Below, one piece after another: positions 1 to 6,324 of a stretch of 17,116 nucleotides of DNA (positions are counted from its first letter, which is position 1; each line of letters begins with the position of its first letter). The stretch covers positions 1 to 17,116 of the forward strand of contig JANMWN010000099.1 of NCBI GenBank assembly GCA_031394045.1, in the 5' to 3' direction. The stretch is from JANYIP01 sp031394045. GTDB taxonomy: Bacteria; Actinomycetota; Actinomycetes; Prado026. The translations under genes and the position numbers were made by a program. Below the pieces are notes generated by a model. It searched no databases. It was not told the DNA's origin and was given only the letters and a program-made list of their open reading frames with translations.

Positions 1-61
1 TGGGACCACCGAGCGGGCTGCTGTGTCCAGCAATCGTTGATGGACTGTACACGTGAGGCAT
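1..61 (-). CDS. Possible start of the next gene (partial, runs off left edge)
   Basis: A minus-strand frame opens here and stays open to the window edge. ATG is at 61-59, but the AAGGA-like ribosome site lies directly against it. GTG at 52-50, in the same frame, sits about 9 nt from that site and is the better start; the peptide would begin MYSPSTIAGHSSPLGGP. Only 17-20 residues are visible, with no recognisable motif. In actinobacteria the gene after wecA is usually the small AtpI/AtpZ-type membrane protein ahead of atpB, so this identity is inferred from synteny only. The frame could also be chance. Confidence 0.3.
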   Translation of the reverse strand, partial: MPHVYSPSTIAGHSSPLGGP

Positions 62-95
62 CCTTCCATCTGCACGGGGGCGCCAGCAAAACGAG

Positions 96-109
96 GGCTC
101 CCGGGAGCC
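96..109 (-). terminator. Stem-loop between wecA and the next gene
   Basis: GGCTCCCGGGAGCC is a perfect 14-bp palindrome lying 38 bp downstream of the wecA stop. Read on the minus strand it is followed by CTCGTTTTG, a short T run a few bases after the stem. It could act as a weak intrinsic terminator or a processing hairpin. A T run so short and so far from the stem makes this uncertain. Confidence 0.4.
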
Positions 110-119
110 GTTCCAGACC

Positions 120-156
120 ACCGTCCTGACCTGTTGATCAACGCTTTCAGGACGGT
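120..156. repeat. Nested inverted repeats overlapping the wecA stop codon
   Basis: ACCGTCCTGA (120-129) pairs perfectly with TCAGGACGGT (147-156). The 17-nt loop itself contains the perfect palindrome GTTGATCAAC (133-142). The right arm includes the wecA TGA stop (149-147). No T run follows, so this may be an RNA-processing or stabilising structure or a protein-binding site rather than a classical terminator. Confidence 0.6.
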
Positions 157-1253
157 ACGGGGGTGGCGCGGGCCCGGCGCCGGGGCCAGCCGACCAGCAC
201 CACCAGCGCGATGATGCCGACAGCGACGACGGTCACCGCCACGGGCATCGGCAGCCGGGCGAACCCGACCGCCCCGTACGCGATCAGCCCGGTCCAGCCG
301 TACATGATCAGGACCGCTCGCCGGTGCGAGTGCCCGATCTCGAGCAGCCGGTGGTGCAGGTGCTGCTTGTCCGGCGAGAAGGGCGACCGGCGGGCCCGGG
401 TACGCCGGACGATGGCCAGCAGCAGGTCGGCGAACGGCACCGCGAGCACCGCGAACGGCAGCAGCAGCGGCAGGAGCAGCGGCAGCTTGTCGCCGGGGTC
501 CAGGCCGCCGTAGCTGACCCGGCCGGTGAGGGTGATCGTCGACGAGGCCAGCAGCAGCCCGATCAGCATCGAGCCCGAGTCCCCCATGAAGATGCGGGCC
601 GGGTTGAAGTTGTGCACCAGGAACCCCGCGCACATGCCCACCAGGACGGCCGAGATCAGGCTCGGGGTGGCGGCCCGGTCGATCGACTGCTGGACCGACA
701 GGATGTACGAGAAGACGAAGAACGCGCTCGCCGCGATACCCACCAGGCCCGCCGAGAGCCCGTCGAGCCCGTCGACGAAGTTGACCGCGTTGACGGTGAC
801 GACGACGGCCAGGACGGTGATCAGCGTCCCGGACGTGGAGTCGAGGACGATGGTCGTGCCCGCCCACGGCAGCCAGAGCAGCTGGACTCCCTGCAGCGCC
901 ATCAACCCAGCGGCGAGGGTCTGGCCGGCGAGCTTGGTGATGGCGTCCAGGCCCCAGATGTCGTCGATCGCCCCGAGCAGGCAGATCACCGACGCGCCGG
1001 TGAGGATCCCCCGGATCTCGGCCCCGGACTCGAACACCCGGCGCAGCAACGGGAGCTGGGCGGCGACCAGGAACGCGGCGAACAGCCCGAGCAGCATGCC
1101 GACCCCGCCCAGCCGCGGGATCGGGGTGTCATGGACGTCGCGGTCCCTGATCTCGGCCATGATCCCGAACCGGATCGCGACCGACCGCACGACACCGACC
1201 GCGAGATACGTGACCGTCGCAGCGATCAGCATCGTCAGCAGGTACTCGCGCAC
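147..1253 (-). CDS. wecA: Polyprenyl-phosphate GlcNAc-1-phosphate transferase (WecA/Rfe family)
   Basis: This membrane enzyme of the MraY/WecA superfamily moves a sugar-1-phosphate, typically GlcNAc-1-P, from its UDP donor to polyprenyl phosphate at the inner face of the membrane. The reaction starts cell-wall linkage-unit or polysaccharide assembly. The 368-aa product is almost entirely hydrophobic with about 10-11 membrane segments. It carries the family motifs DDIWG (97-101), NFVDGLDGL (158-166), FMGDSGS (222-228) and HLHHRL (298-303), the last typical of WecA/TagO rather than MraY. The start is GTG with GGGAG about 10 nt upstream; an ATG at codon 8 is possible. It lies 47 bp after glyA, as in many actinobacteria where the atp operon follows. 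The exact sugar is not provable from sequence. Confidence 0.93.
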   Translation of the reverse strand: MREYLLTMLIAATVTYLAVGVVRSVAIRFGIMAEIRDRDVHDTPIPRLGGVGMLLGLFAAFLVAAQLPLLRRVFESGAEIRGILTGASVICLLGAIDDIWGLDAITKLAGQTLAAGLMALQGVQLLWLPWAGTTIVLDSTSGTLITVLAVVVTVNAVNFVDGLDGLSAGLVGIAASAFFVFSYILSVQQSIDRAATPSLISAVLVGMCAGFLVHNFNPARIFMGDSGSMLIGLLLASSTITLTGRVSYGGLDPGDKLPLLLPLLLPFAVLAVPFADLLLAIVRRTRARRSPFSPDKQHLHHRLLEIGHSHRRAVLIMYGWTGLIAYGAVGFARLPMPVAVTVVAVGIIALVVLVGWPRRRARATPVPS

Positions 1254-1300
1254 GCGTGGTCAGCTCCCGGGCTCGTACCGTGTCGACGGAGCCGGGCCGG

Positions 1301-2578
1301 TCAGGGACGCGGGTAGGCCGGGTGCGCGCCGACGAGGGCACCCACTCCGGCTGCGACCTCGGCGGCGGCCGTTCCGTCGGCGTCCCGCACCGCTCGACCG
1401 ATCAGCCCCGCGATGTCCTTCATGTCGGTCTCGCTCATGCCCTGCGTGGTCACCGCAGGCGTACCGACGCGGATGCCCGAGCCGATCGAAGGCGGCTGCG
1501 GGTCGTACGGGATGGAGTTCTTGTTGAGGGTGATCTTGGCCGCGTCGCAGCGGACCTCGGCATCCGCCCCCGTGACCCCGATGCCCTGCAGGTCGATCAG
1601 TGCGAGGTGGGTGTCGGTGCCGCCGGAGACCGGGCGCATGCCCTCGGCCGCGAGCCCCTCGGCCAGCGCCTGCGCGTTGGCGATCACCTGGCGGGCGTAC
1701 GCCTGGTAGGCCGGGGTGGCCGCCTCCTTCAGCGCCACCGCCTTGGCCGCGACCGCGTGCATCAGGGGACCGCCCTGCATCATCGGGAAGACCGCCTTGT
1801 CGATGGCCGCCGCGTGCTCGGCCTTGCACACGATCATGCCGCCGCGCGGCCCGCGCAGGACCTTGTGGGTGGTGAAGCAGACGACGTCCGCGTGGGGTAC
1901 GGGGCTGGGGATGGCCTTGCCGGCGACCAGCCCGATGAAGTGCGCGGCGTCGACCATCATGATCGCGCCGGCCTCGTCGGCGATGCTGCGGAAGGCGGCG
2001 AAGTCGATCAGCCGCGGGTAGGCGGTCGCACCGCAGATGATCATCTTGGGCCGGTGCTCGAGGGCGAGCGAGCGCACCTCGTCGTAGTCGATGAGCTCGG
2101 TCTCCTTGTTCACCCCGTAGGAGACGATGTTGAACCACTTGCCGGAGAAGTTGACCTTGGACCCGTGGGTCAGGTGGCCGCCGTGCGGGAGGCTCATCGC
2201 AAGGACGGTCTCGCCCGGCTTCACGAACGCGCCGTAGGCCGCGATGTTGGCGCTGGCACCGGAGTGCGGCTGCAGGTTGGCGTGCTCGGCCCCGAACAGC
2301 TCCTTGGCCCGCTCGATCCCGATCAGCTCGGCCTTGTCGACCTCGGCGCAGCCGCCGTAGTAGCGCTTGCCCGGGTACCCCTCGGCGTACTTGTTCGACA
2401 GGGTCGAGCCCAGAGCCGCGAGGACGGCCGGCGAGGTGAAGTTCTCGCTGGCGATCAGCTGCAGCCCGCCGCGCAGGCGCTCGAGCTCGCCGAGGATCAC
2501 CGCGGCGATCTCCGGGTCCTCGCTCTGGAGCGCGGCGAAGTCGGGACCCCAGAACGGGGTCGCTGCACTGTCGGGCAT
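1301..2578 (-). CDS. glyA: Serine hydroxymethyltransferase
   Basis: This PLP enzyme interconverts serine and glycine with tetrahydrofolate, supplying one-carbon units in the cytoplasm. The 425-aa product is full length for the family. Recognisable segments are LIASENFTS near residue 41, YAEGYPGKRYYGG (64-76), the cofactor-site strand MMVDAAHF (207-214), and TTHKVLRGPRGG with the Schiff-base lysine at K239. The residue after that lysine is Val, where many SHMTs have Thr. ATG has GGAG 7 nt upstream. The gene sits 56 bp after the phosphatase gene and 47 bp before wecA, probably in one transcript. The glyA/tsaC/phosphatase neighbourhood also occurs in Bacillus (the ywlC-ywlE-glyA region), so the grouping is old. 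Confidence 0.97.
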   Translation of the reverse strand: MPDSAATPFWGPDFAALQSEDPEIAAVILGELERLRGGLQLIASENFTSPAVLAALGSTLSNKYAEGYPGKRYYGGCAEVDKAELIGIERAKELFGAEHANLQPHSGASANIAAYGAFVKPGETVLAMSLPHGGHLTHGSKVNFSGKWFNIVSYGVNKETELIDYDEVRSLALEHRPKMIICGATAYPRLIDFAAFRSIADEAGAIMMVDAAHFIGLVAGKAIPSPVPHADVVCFTTHKVLRGPRGGMIVCKAEHAAAIDKAVFPMMQGGPLMHAVAAKAVALKEAATPAYQAYARQVIANAQALAEGLAAEGMRPVSGGTDTHLALIDLQGIGVTGADAEVRCDAAKITLNKNSIPYDPQPPSIGSGIRVGTPAVTTQGMSETDMKDIAGLIGRAVRDADGTAAAEVAAGVGALVGAHPAYPRP

Positions 2579-2634
2579 GGCGGATCTCCAGTCTGCTTCG
2601 AGGGCAGGAGCGTGCAGCGGAGTCTACGACCCGA

Positions 2635-3234
2635 TCAGACCGGCCGGAGCAACCCGCGCACAGCCGTCGTGATGTCGTCGGCGGTCTCGCGGAACTCCTC
2701 GATCGGCCCACCGAACGGGTCGCCGATGTCGTCGGCCGTACGCGGGTGCGCGGGGTGCAGGGCCCTCAGCCCGGACGCCAGCGCAACCAGGGCGCGCAGC
2801 CGGACCGCGGGTCCGCCGGGAGGCAGCTGGTCGGGAGTGACCTCGGCGGCCAGCCGGGCCAGCTCCTTGAGGGTGTACGTACGCCGCAGCGCCGTCGGGT
2901 CGAGACCGAGGACAGCGCTTCGGTGCTCGGCCGTCGCGGTGAGCACGAGGTCGGCCCAGGCCACCTGCTCCTCGCGCAGCCAGGTGGCGCTGAACCCGTC
3001 GGGGTCGATCCCGCGCTCGCGCAGGACACGGGCGGCCGGCGGGTTCATCGAGTCGCCCCGATGACCGCCGTAGGTCCCCGCGCCGCGTACGTCGACCGCA
3101 CCGGCCGGCACGCCGAACCGGGTCTCCAGCTCGGCCCGCATGATCCGCTCGGCCATGGGCGACCGGCAGATGTTGCCCGTGCACACGTGCAGCACCCGGA
3201 ACCGATCCTGGGTCTGGCCGGCCGGGTCCGTCAC
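2635..3234 (-). CDS. Low-molecular-weight protein-tyrosine-phosphatase family protein
   Basis: This is a cytoplasmic phosphatase of the LMW-PTP/arsenate-reductase fold. The P-loop VCTGNICRSP contains the CX5R signature, with nucleophile C18 and R24, near the N-terminus. The general-acid DP pair is D172-P173 in DIGDPFGG. At 199 aa it is longer than the usual ~150; the extra length lies between residues ~115 and 168 and is rich in Ala, Arg and Leu. The GTG start overlaps the tsaC stop by 4 nt (GTGA), implying translational coupling. It occupies the syntenic place of Bacillus ywlE, a protein-arginine phosphatase. However, the P-loop position that is Thr11 in YwlE is Ile22 here, which favours phosphotyrosine. 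The substrate is unknown. Confidence 0.9.
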   Translation of the reverse strand: MTDPAGQTQDRFRVLHVCTGNICRSPMAERIMRAELETRFGVPAGAVDVRGAGTYGGHRGDSMNPPAARVLRERGIDPDGFSATWLREEQVAWADLVLTATAEHRSAVLGLDPTALRRTYTLKELARLAAEVTPDQLPPGGPAVRLRALVALASGLRALHPAHPRTADDIGDPFGGPIEEFRETADDITTAVRGLLRPV

Positions 3235-3878
3235 GTCGCGGCCTCGATGTCCGGGCAGACCTCGCGCAGCGCATCCAGACCGAGCGCACCGAGCCGGAGC
3301 ACCCGGGGAACGTCGTGGCTGAGGTCGACGATCGTCGAGGGGACCGCCGCACCGCTGGTGCCGCCGTCGAGGTAGACCGACACCGAGTCGCCGAGCTGGG
3401 CCATCGCCTCGTCGACCGTCGTCGCCGGCGGCTCTCCGGACCGGTTGGCCGAGCTGACCGCCATCGGCCCGACCCGGCCGAGCAGCTCGATCGCGACCGG
3501 GTGCAGCGGCATCCGCACGGCAACGGTTCCCGCTGTGTCGCCGAGGTCCCAGGCGAGGGACGGTGCCTGCTTGACCACGATCGTGAGGGCACCCGGCCAG
3601 AAAGCCTCGATCAGCTCCTCGGCGGCGAGGGGCAGGAAGGCGGCCAGGCCGGCGATGGTCCGCGTCGATCCGACGAGGACCGGGAGCGGCATGTCCCGGC
3701 CACGGCCCTTGGCCTGCAGCAGGTCGCGTACGCCGGTGGACGAGAACGCGTCGCAGCCCAGGCCGTAGACCGTGTCGGTGGGCAGCACGACCAGCTCGTC
3801 GCGGCGCGCGACCTCGGCTGCCTGCGTCAGCCCCGCCTCACGCTCGGCCGGGTCATCGCAGCTGAAACGACGGCTCAT
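3231..3878 (-). CDS. tsaC: L-threonylcarbamoyladenylate synthase (TsaC/Sua5/YrdC family)
   Basis: The enzyme makes threonylcarbamoyl-AMP from threonine, bicarbonate and ATP, the first step of t6A modification at A37 of tRNAs reading ANN codons. The 215-aa protein is a single YrdC domain without the Sua5 C-terminal extension. Family segments are VVLPTDTVYGLGCDA, the KGRGRDMPLPVLV substrate loop, FWPGALTIV and SSANRSGEPPAT. The ATG overlaps the prmC stop by 4 nt (ATGA), and the phosphatase start overlaps its own stop by 4 nt. A longer upstream in-frame extension exists, but it runs through prmC in another frame and is not real. Placement beside prfA and prmC is the conserved actinobacterial arrangement. 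Confidence 0.93.
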   Translation of the reverse strand: MSRRFSCDDPAEREAGLTQAAEVARRDELVVLPTDTVYGLGCDAFSSTGVRDLLQAKGRGRDMPLPVLVGSTRTIAGLAAFLPLAAEELIEAFWPGALTIVVKQAPSLAWDLGDTAGTVAVRMPLHPVAIELLGRVGPMAVSSANRSGEPPATTVDEAMAQLGDSVSVYLDGGTSGAAVPSTIVDLSHDVPRVLRLGALGLDALREVCPDIEAAT

Positions 3879-4807
3879 CTCGCTCCTGTGCTCCCTTGCT
3901 CCTGCTGCCCGTACGGGTCGACCATCGACTTCCGGGCCACCGCGAACCGGTCGCGTCCCGCGAGGTCGACGTGGTCGGCAACGTCGGTCCATCCTCCCTG
4001 CTCGTGGAGGGAAGCGAGCACCGCCGCGCCCTGGAGGTCGGCGTGCTCGACGACGAACCAGCCGCCGGGTCGCAGCAGCGCCTGCGCCCGTCGGGCGACG
4101 GCGCGGACCACGTCGAGCCCATCCGCCCCGCTCCCCCACAGCGCGAGCCCGGGGTCGTGGACAAGGACCTCGGGGTCACGGATCAGCCCGTCCGCAGGGA
4201 CGTACGGCGGGTTGCTCACGACGACGTCGACCGTGCCCTCAAGCTCGGGCAGCGCCGTCGCCGCGTCGCCGGCGTGCAGCACCACCCCCGTGCCCTCGAT
4301 GTTGCGGCCGGCCCACACCAGAGCGCTCTCGCCGAGCTCGACCGCATGGACGCTGGCGGTCGGGACCTCGCCGGCCACCGCGACCGCGATGGCCCCGGAG
4401 CCGGTGCACAGGTCCACGACCAGAGGGGTGCGTCCCTGCGCGACGACGGCCGCAGCGAGCTCGATCGCCCGGCCGGCGACGACCTCGGTCTCGGGCCGGG
4501 GCACGAAGACACCGGGACCTACGGCGAGCTCGACGTACCGGAAGGCAGCCGTCCCGGTGATGTGCTGCAAGGGTTCCCGGCTCTCGCGCCTGCGCGCCGC
4601 AGCGCGGAAGCGGGACACGGCGTCGTCGTCGAGGCGGTCCACGGTGCGCAGTGCCGAACGCCGGGTGCCGACGGCCCAGGCCATCAGCTCCTCGGCGTCG
4701 AAGCGCGGTGAGGGCACGCCGGCGGCCTCGAAGGCGAGCGCGGCGTCACCGACGAGCACCCAGAGCACCGACTGCACCGACTGCACCGAGGCGGTCGAAT
4801 CAGCCAT
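3875..4807 (-). CDS. prmC: Release factor glutamine methyltransferase PrmC (HemK)
   Basis: This SAM-dependent N5-glutamine methyltransferase modifies the GGQ glutamine of release factors RF1 and RF2, raising termination efficiency. The 310-aa product has an N-terminal helical substrate-binding domain (about 15-95), then the Rossmann methyltransferase domain with SAM motif DLCTGSG (132-138) and the catalytic NPPY (199-202). The ATG overlaps the end of prfA by 8 bp, so enzyme and substrate gene are coupled. The N-terminus contains a small QSVQSV duplication from a 9-bp repeat at about 4764-4785. It is not part of the known domain, so the true start might be slightly further in. Confidence 0.95.
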   Translation of the reverse strand: MADSTASVQSVQSVLWVLVGDAALAFEAAGVPSPRFDAEELMAWAVGTRRSALRTVDRLDDDAVSRFRAAARRRESREPLQHITGTAAFRYVELAVGPGVFVPRPETEVVAGRAIELAAAVVAQGRTPLVVDLCTGSGAIAVAVAGEVPTASVHAVELGESALVWAGRNIEGTGVVLHAGDAATALPELEGTVDVVVSNPPYVPADGLIRDPEVLVHDPGLALWGSGADGLDVVRAVARRAQALLRPGGWFVVEHADLQGAAVLASLHEQGGWTDVADHVDLAGRDRFAVARKSMVDPYGQQEQGSTGAR

Positions 4808-5870
4808 CGCCGCTGAGCTTCGCCGCGAGGTCGGCCTCCATGGCCGACTCGACCACGGGGTCGAGATCGCCGTCGAGGACCTGGTCGAGGTTGTAGGCCT
4901 TGTAGCCGGTCCGGTGGTCGGCGATCCGGTTCTCCGGGTAGTTGTACGTCCGGATCCGCTCGGACCGGTCGACGGTGCGTACCTGGCTGCGGCGGGCGTC
5001 CGAGGCGGCGGCGTCGGCCGCCTCCTGGGCTGCGGCGAGGATCCGGGCGCGCAGGATGCGCATCGCGGACTCCTTGTTCTGCAGCTGCGACTTCTCGTTC
5101 TGGCAGGACACCACGATGCCGGTCGGTACGTGCGTGAGCCGGACCGCCGAGTCGGTCGTGTTGACGCTCTGCCCACCCGGCCCGCTGGAGCGGTAGACGT
5201 CGATCCGGATGTCGTTGGGGTCGATGGTCACGTCGACGTCCTCGGCCTCGGCCAGGACGAGAACGCCGGCCGCGGAGGTGTGGATGCGGCCCTGCGACTC
5301 GGTCGCCGGGACCCGCTGGACGCGGTGCACGCCGCCCTCGTACTTCAGCCGGGCCCACGGTGCCTCGCCGGGTTGCGGCGTCCCCTTGGCCTTGACCGCG
5401 ACCGAAACCCCTTTGTAGCCACCGAGATCGGCGTCCTGGGCGTCAAGCACCTCGACCTTCCAGCCACGGCGCTCGGCGTAGCGAAGGTACATCCGCAGCA
5501 GGTCACCGGCGAACAGGGCCGACTCGTCGCCGCCCTCGCCCGCCTTGACCTCGAGGATCACGTCGCGGTCGTCGTCGGGGTCCCTGGGGACCAGGAGCAG
5601 CCGCAGCTTCGCGTCGAGCTCGGCCCGGCGTTCGGTCAGCGTGACGACCTCGGCGGCGAAGGAGCCGTCCTCGGCGGCCAGCTCGGCCGCGGCCCCGATG
5701 TCGTCGCCGGTCTGCCGCCACTCTCGGTAGGCGGCCACGATCGGGCCGAGCTCGGCATAGCGCCGCCCCAGCCTCCTGGCCGCTCCGGCGTCGGCGTGGA
5801 TCGCCGGGTCGGCGAGCTGATGCTCCAGGTCGGCGTACTCGGCCACAAGATCTTCGACGTTGTCGAACAT
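4800..5870 (-). CDS. prfA: Peptide chain release factor 1
   Basis: RF1 reads UAA and UAG in the ribosomal A site and triggers peptide release. The 356-aa length is normal. The codon-recognition tripeptide PAT (188-190, in QRVPATESQGRIHTSA) identifies RF1 rather than RF2, which has SPF. The catalytic GGQ is at 232-234 in SSGPGGQSVNTTDSAVR. The ATG is preceded by GAGAGG. The gene starts 58 bp beyond the strong rpmE terminator hairpin, so it probably has its own promoter, though I could not identify a convincing one. It is the first gene of the overlapping prfA-prmC-tsaC-phosphatase unit. Confidence 0.97.
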   Translation of the reverse strand: MFDNVEDLVAEYADLEHQLADPAIHADAGAARRLGRRYAELGPIVAAYREWRQTGDDIGAAAELAAEDGSFAAEVVTLTERRAELDAKLRLLLVPRDPDDDRDVILEVKAGEGGDESALFAGDLLRMYLRYAERRGWKVEVLDAQDADLGGYKGVSVAVKAKGTPQPGEAPWARLKYEGGVHRVQRVPATESQGRIHTSAAGVLVLAEAEDVDVTIDPNDIRIDVYRSSGPGGQSVNTTDSAVRLTHVPTGIVVSCQNEKSQLQNKESAMRILRARILAAAQEAADAAASDARRSQVRTVDRSERIRTYNYPENRIADHRTGYKAYNLDQVLDGDLDPVVESAMEADLAAKLSGDG

Positions 5871-5928
5871 CGGCGTGCCTCTCGGCTGGTTGTTGCGATC
5901 ACAGGGCGAAGCGGGTCGGACAAGACGA

Positions 5929-5964
5929 ACGGCGCCGTCCCGGGGAGTCCCGGGACGGCGCCGT
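5929..5964 (-). terminator. Strong hairpin terminator after rpmE
   Basis: ACGGCGCCGTCCCGGG (5929-5944) and CCCGGGACGGCGCCGT (5949-5964) form a perfect 16-bp stem with a 4-nt loop, starting 8 bp past the rpmE stop. On the minus strand the stem is followed by TCGTCTTGTCC, a mixed T-rich stretch rather than a pure U tract, as is common in high-GC actinobacteria. It separates rpmE from prfA. Confidence 0.8.
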
Positions 5965-5972
5965 CAGCGAAG

Positions 5973-6194
5973 CTACTTGGCTGCGTCGGCCTTCTTGCCG
6001 AAGCGCTGCTCGAACTTGGCGACGCGGCCGCCGGTGTCGAGGATCTTCTGCTTGCCCGTGTAGAACGGGTGGCAGGCCGAGCACACGTCAGCGTGGATCT
6101 GACCACTGGTGGCGGTGCTGCGCGTCACGAACGTGCTGCCACAGGTGCACGTCACCTGGGTCTCGACGTACGTGGGGTGGATGTCGGGCTTCAT
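5973..6194 (-). CDS. rpmE: 50S ribosomal protein L31, zinc-binding form
   Basis: L31 bridges the 50S subunit and the 30S head. The 73-aa protein begins MKPDIHPTY and has the zinc ligands C16, C18, C38 and C41 (CTC...CSAC). This is the zinc-containing L31 rather than the Zur-controlled cysteine-free paralogue. The ATG has AGGAG 6 nt upstream. A longer in-frame start upstream lies in the leader and is unlikely. The gene sits alone between rho and prfA, with a structured leader and a strong terminator, so it may be a single-gene transcript or may be read through from rho. Confidence 0.96.
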   Translation of the reverse strand: MKPDIHPTYVETQVTCTCGSTFVTRSTATSGQIHADVCSACHPFYTGKQKILDTGGRVAKFEQRFGKKADAAK

Positions 6195-6217
6195 CGTGCT
6201 CTCCTGTCGTCGTGGCC

Positions 6218-6243
6218 CGGGTCGACCCGACGAGTCTTCGTCG
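6218..6243 (-). promoter_or_regulatory. Candidate L31 autoregulatory leader
   Basis: Between rho and rpmE, two adjoining hairpins lie just upstream of the rpmE ribosome site (6201-6205). One is CGACGA-GTCT-TCGTCG (6228-6243). The other is the 12-bp palindrome CGGGTCGACCCG (6218-6229), which overlaps the first by 2 bp, so the two may be mutually exclusive. Ribosomal-protein leaders upstream of rpmE have been described in actinobacteria (the L31-Actinobacteria class). I judge this a candidate by position and structure only; no covariance model was run. Confidence 0.45.
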
Positions 6244-6301
6244 AGGCCGTGAACCGGACCGAGTGCCCAGTGTGACAGCACCGGGCGATGCCTGCGAAAC
6301 G

Positions 6302-6316
6302 CCGGCCGTTGGCCGG
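6302..6316 (-). terminator. Short stem-loop just after rho
   Basis: CCGGCC-GTT-GGCCGG is a 6-bp GC-only stem with a 3-nt loop, 8 bp downstream of the rho stop. On the minus strand it is followed by CGTTTCG, so the T run is only three long. It may be a weak terminator or 3'-end stabiliser. Confidence 0.4.
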
Positions 6317-6324
6317 GCATTCCG

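Noticed and set aside
1256..3064. 602-codon plus-strand open frame
   Set aside because: It is antisense to glyA and the phosphatase, both of which have complete catalytic motifs.
3315..6275. 986-codon plus-strand open frame
   Set aside because: It is antisense to tsaC, prmC, prfA and rpmE, is rich in Arg, Gly, Asp and Val without motifs, and reflects high-GC codon bias.
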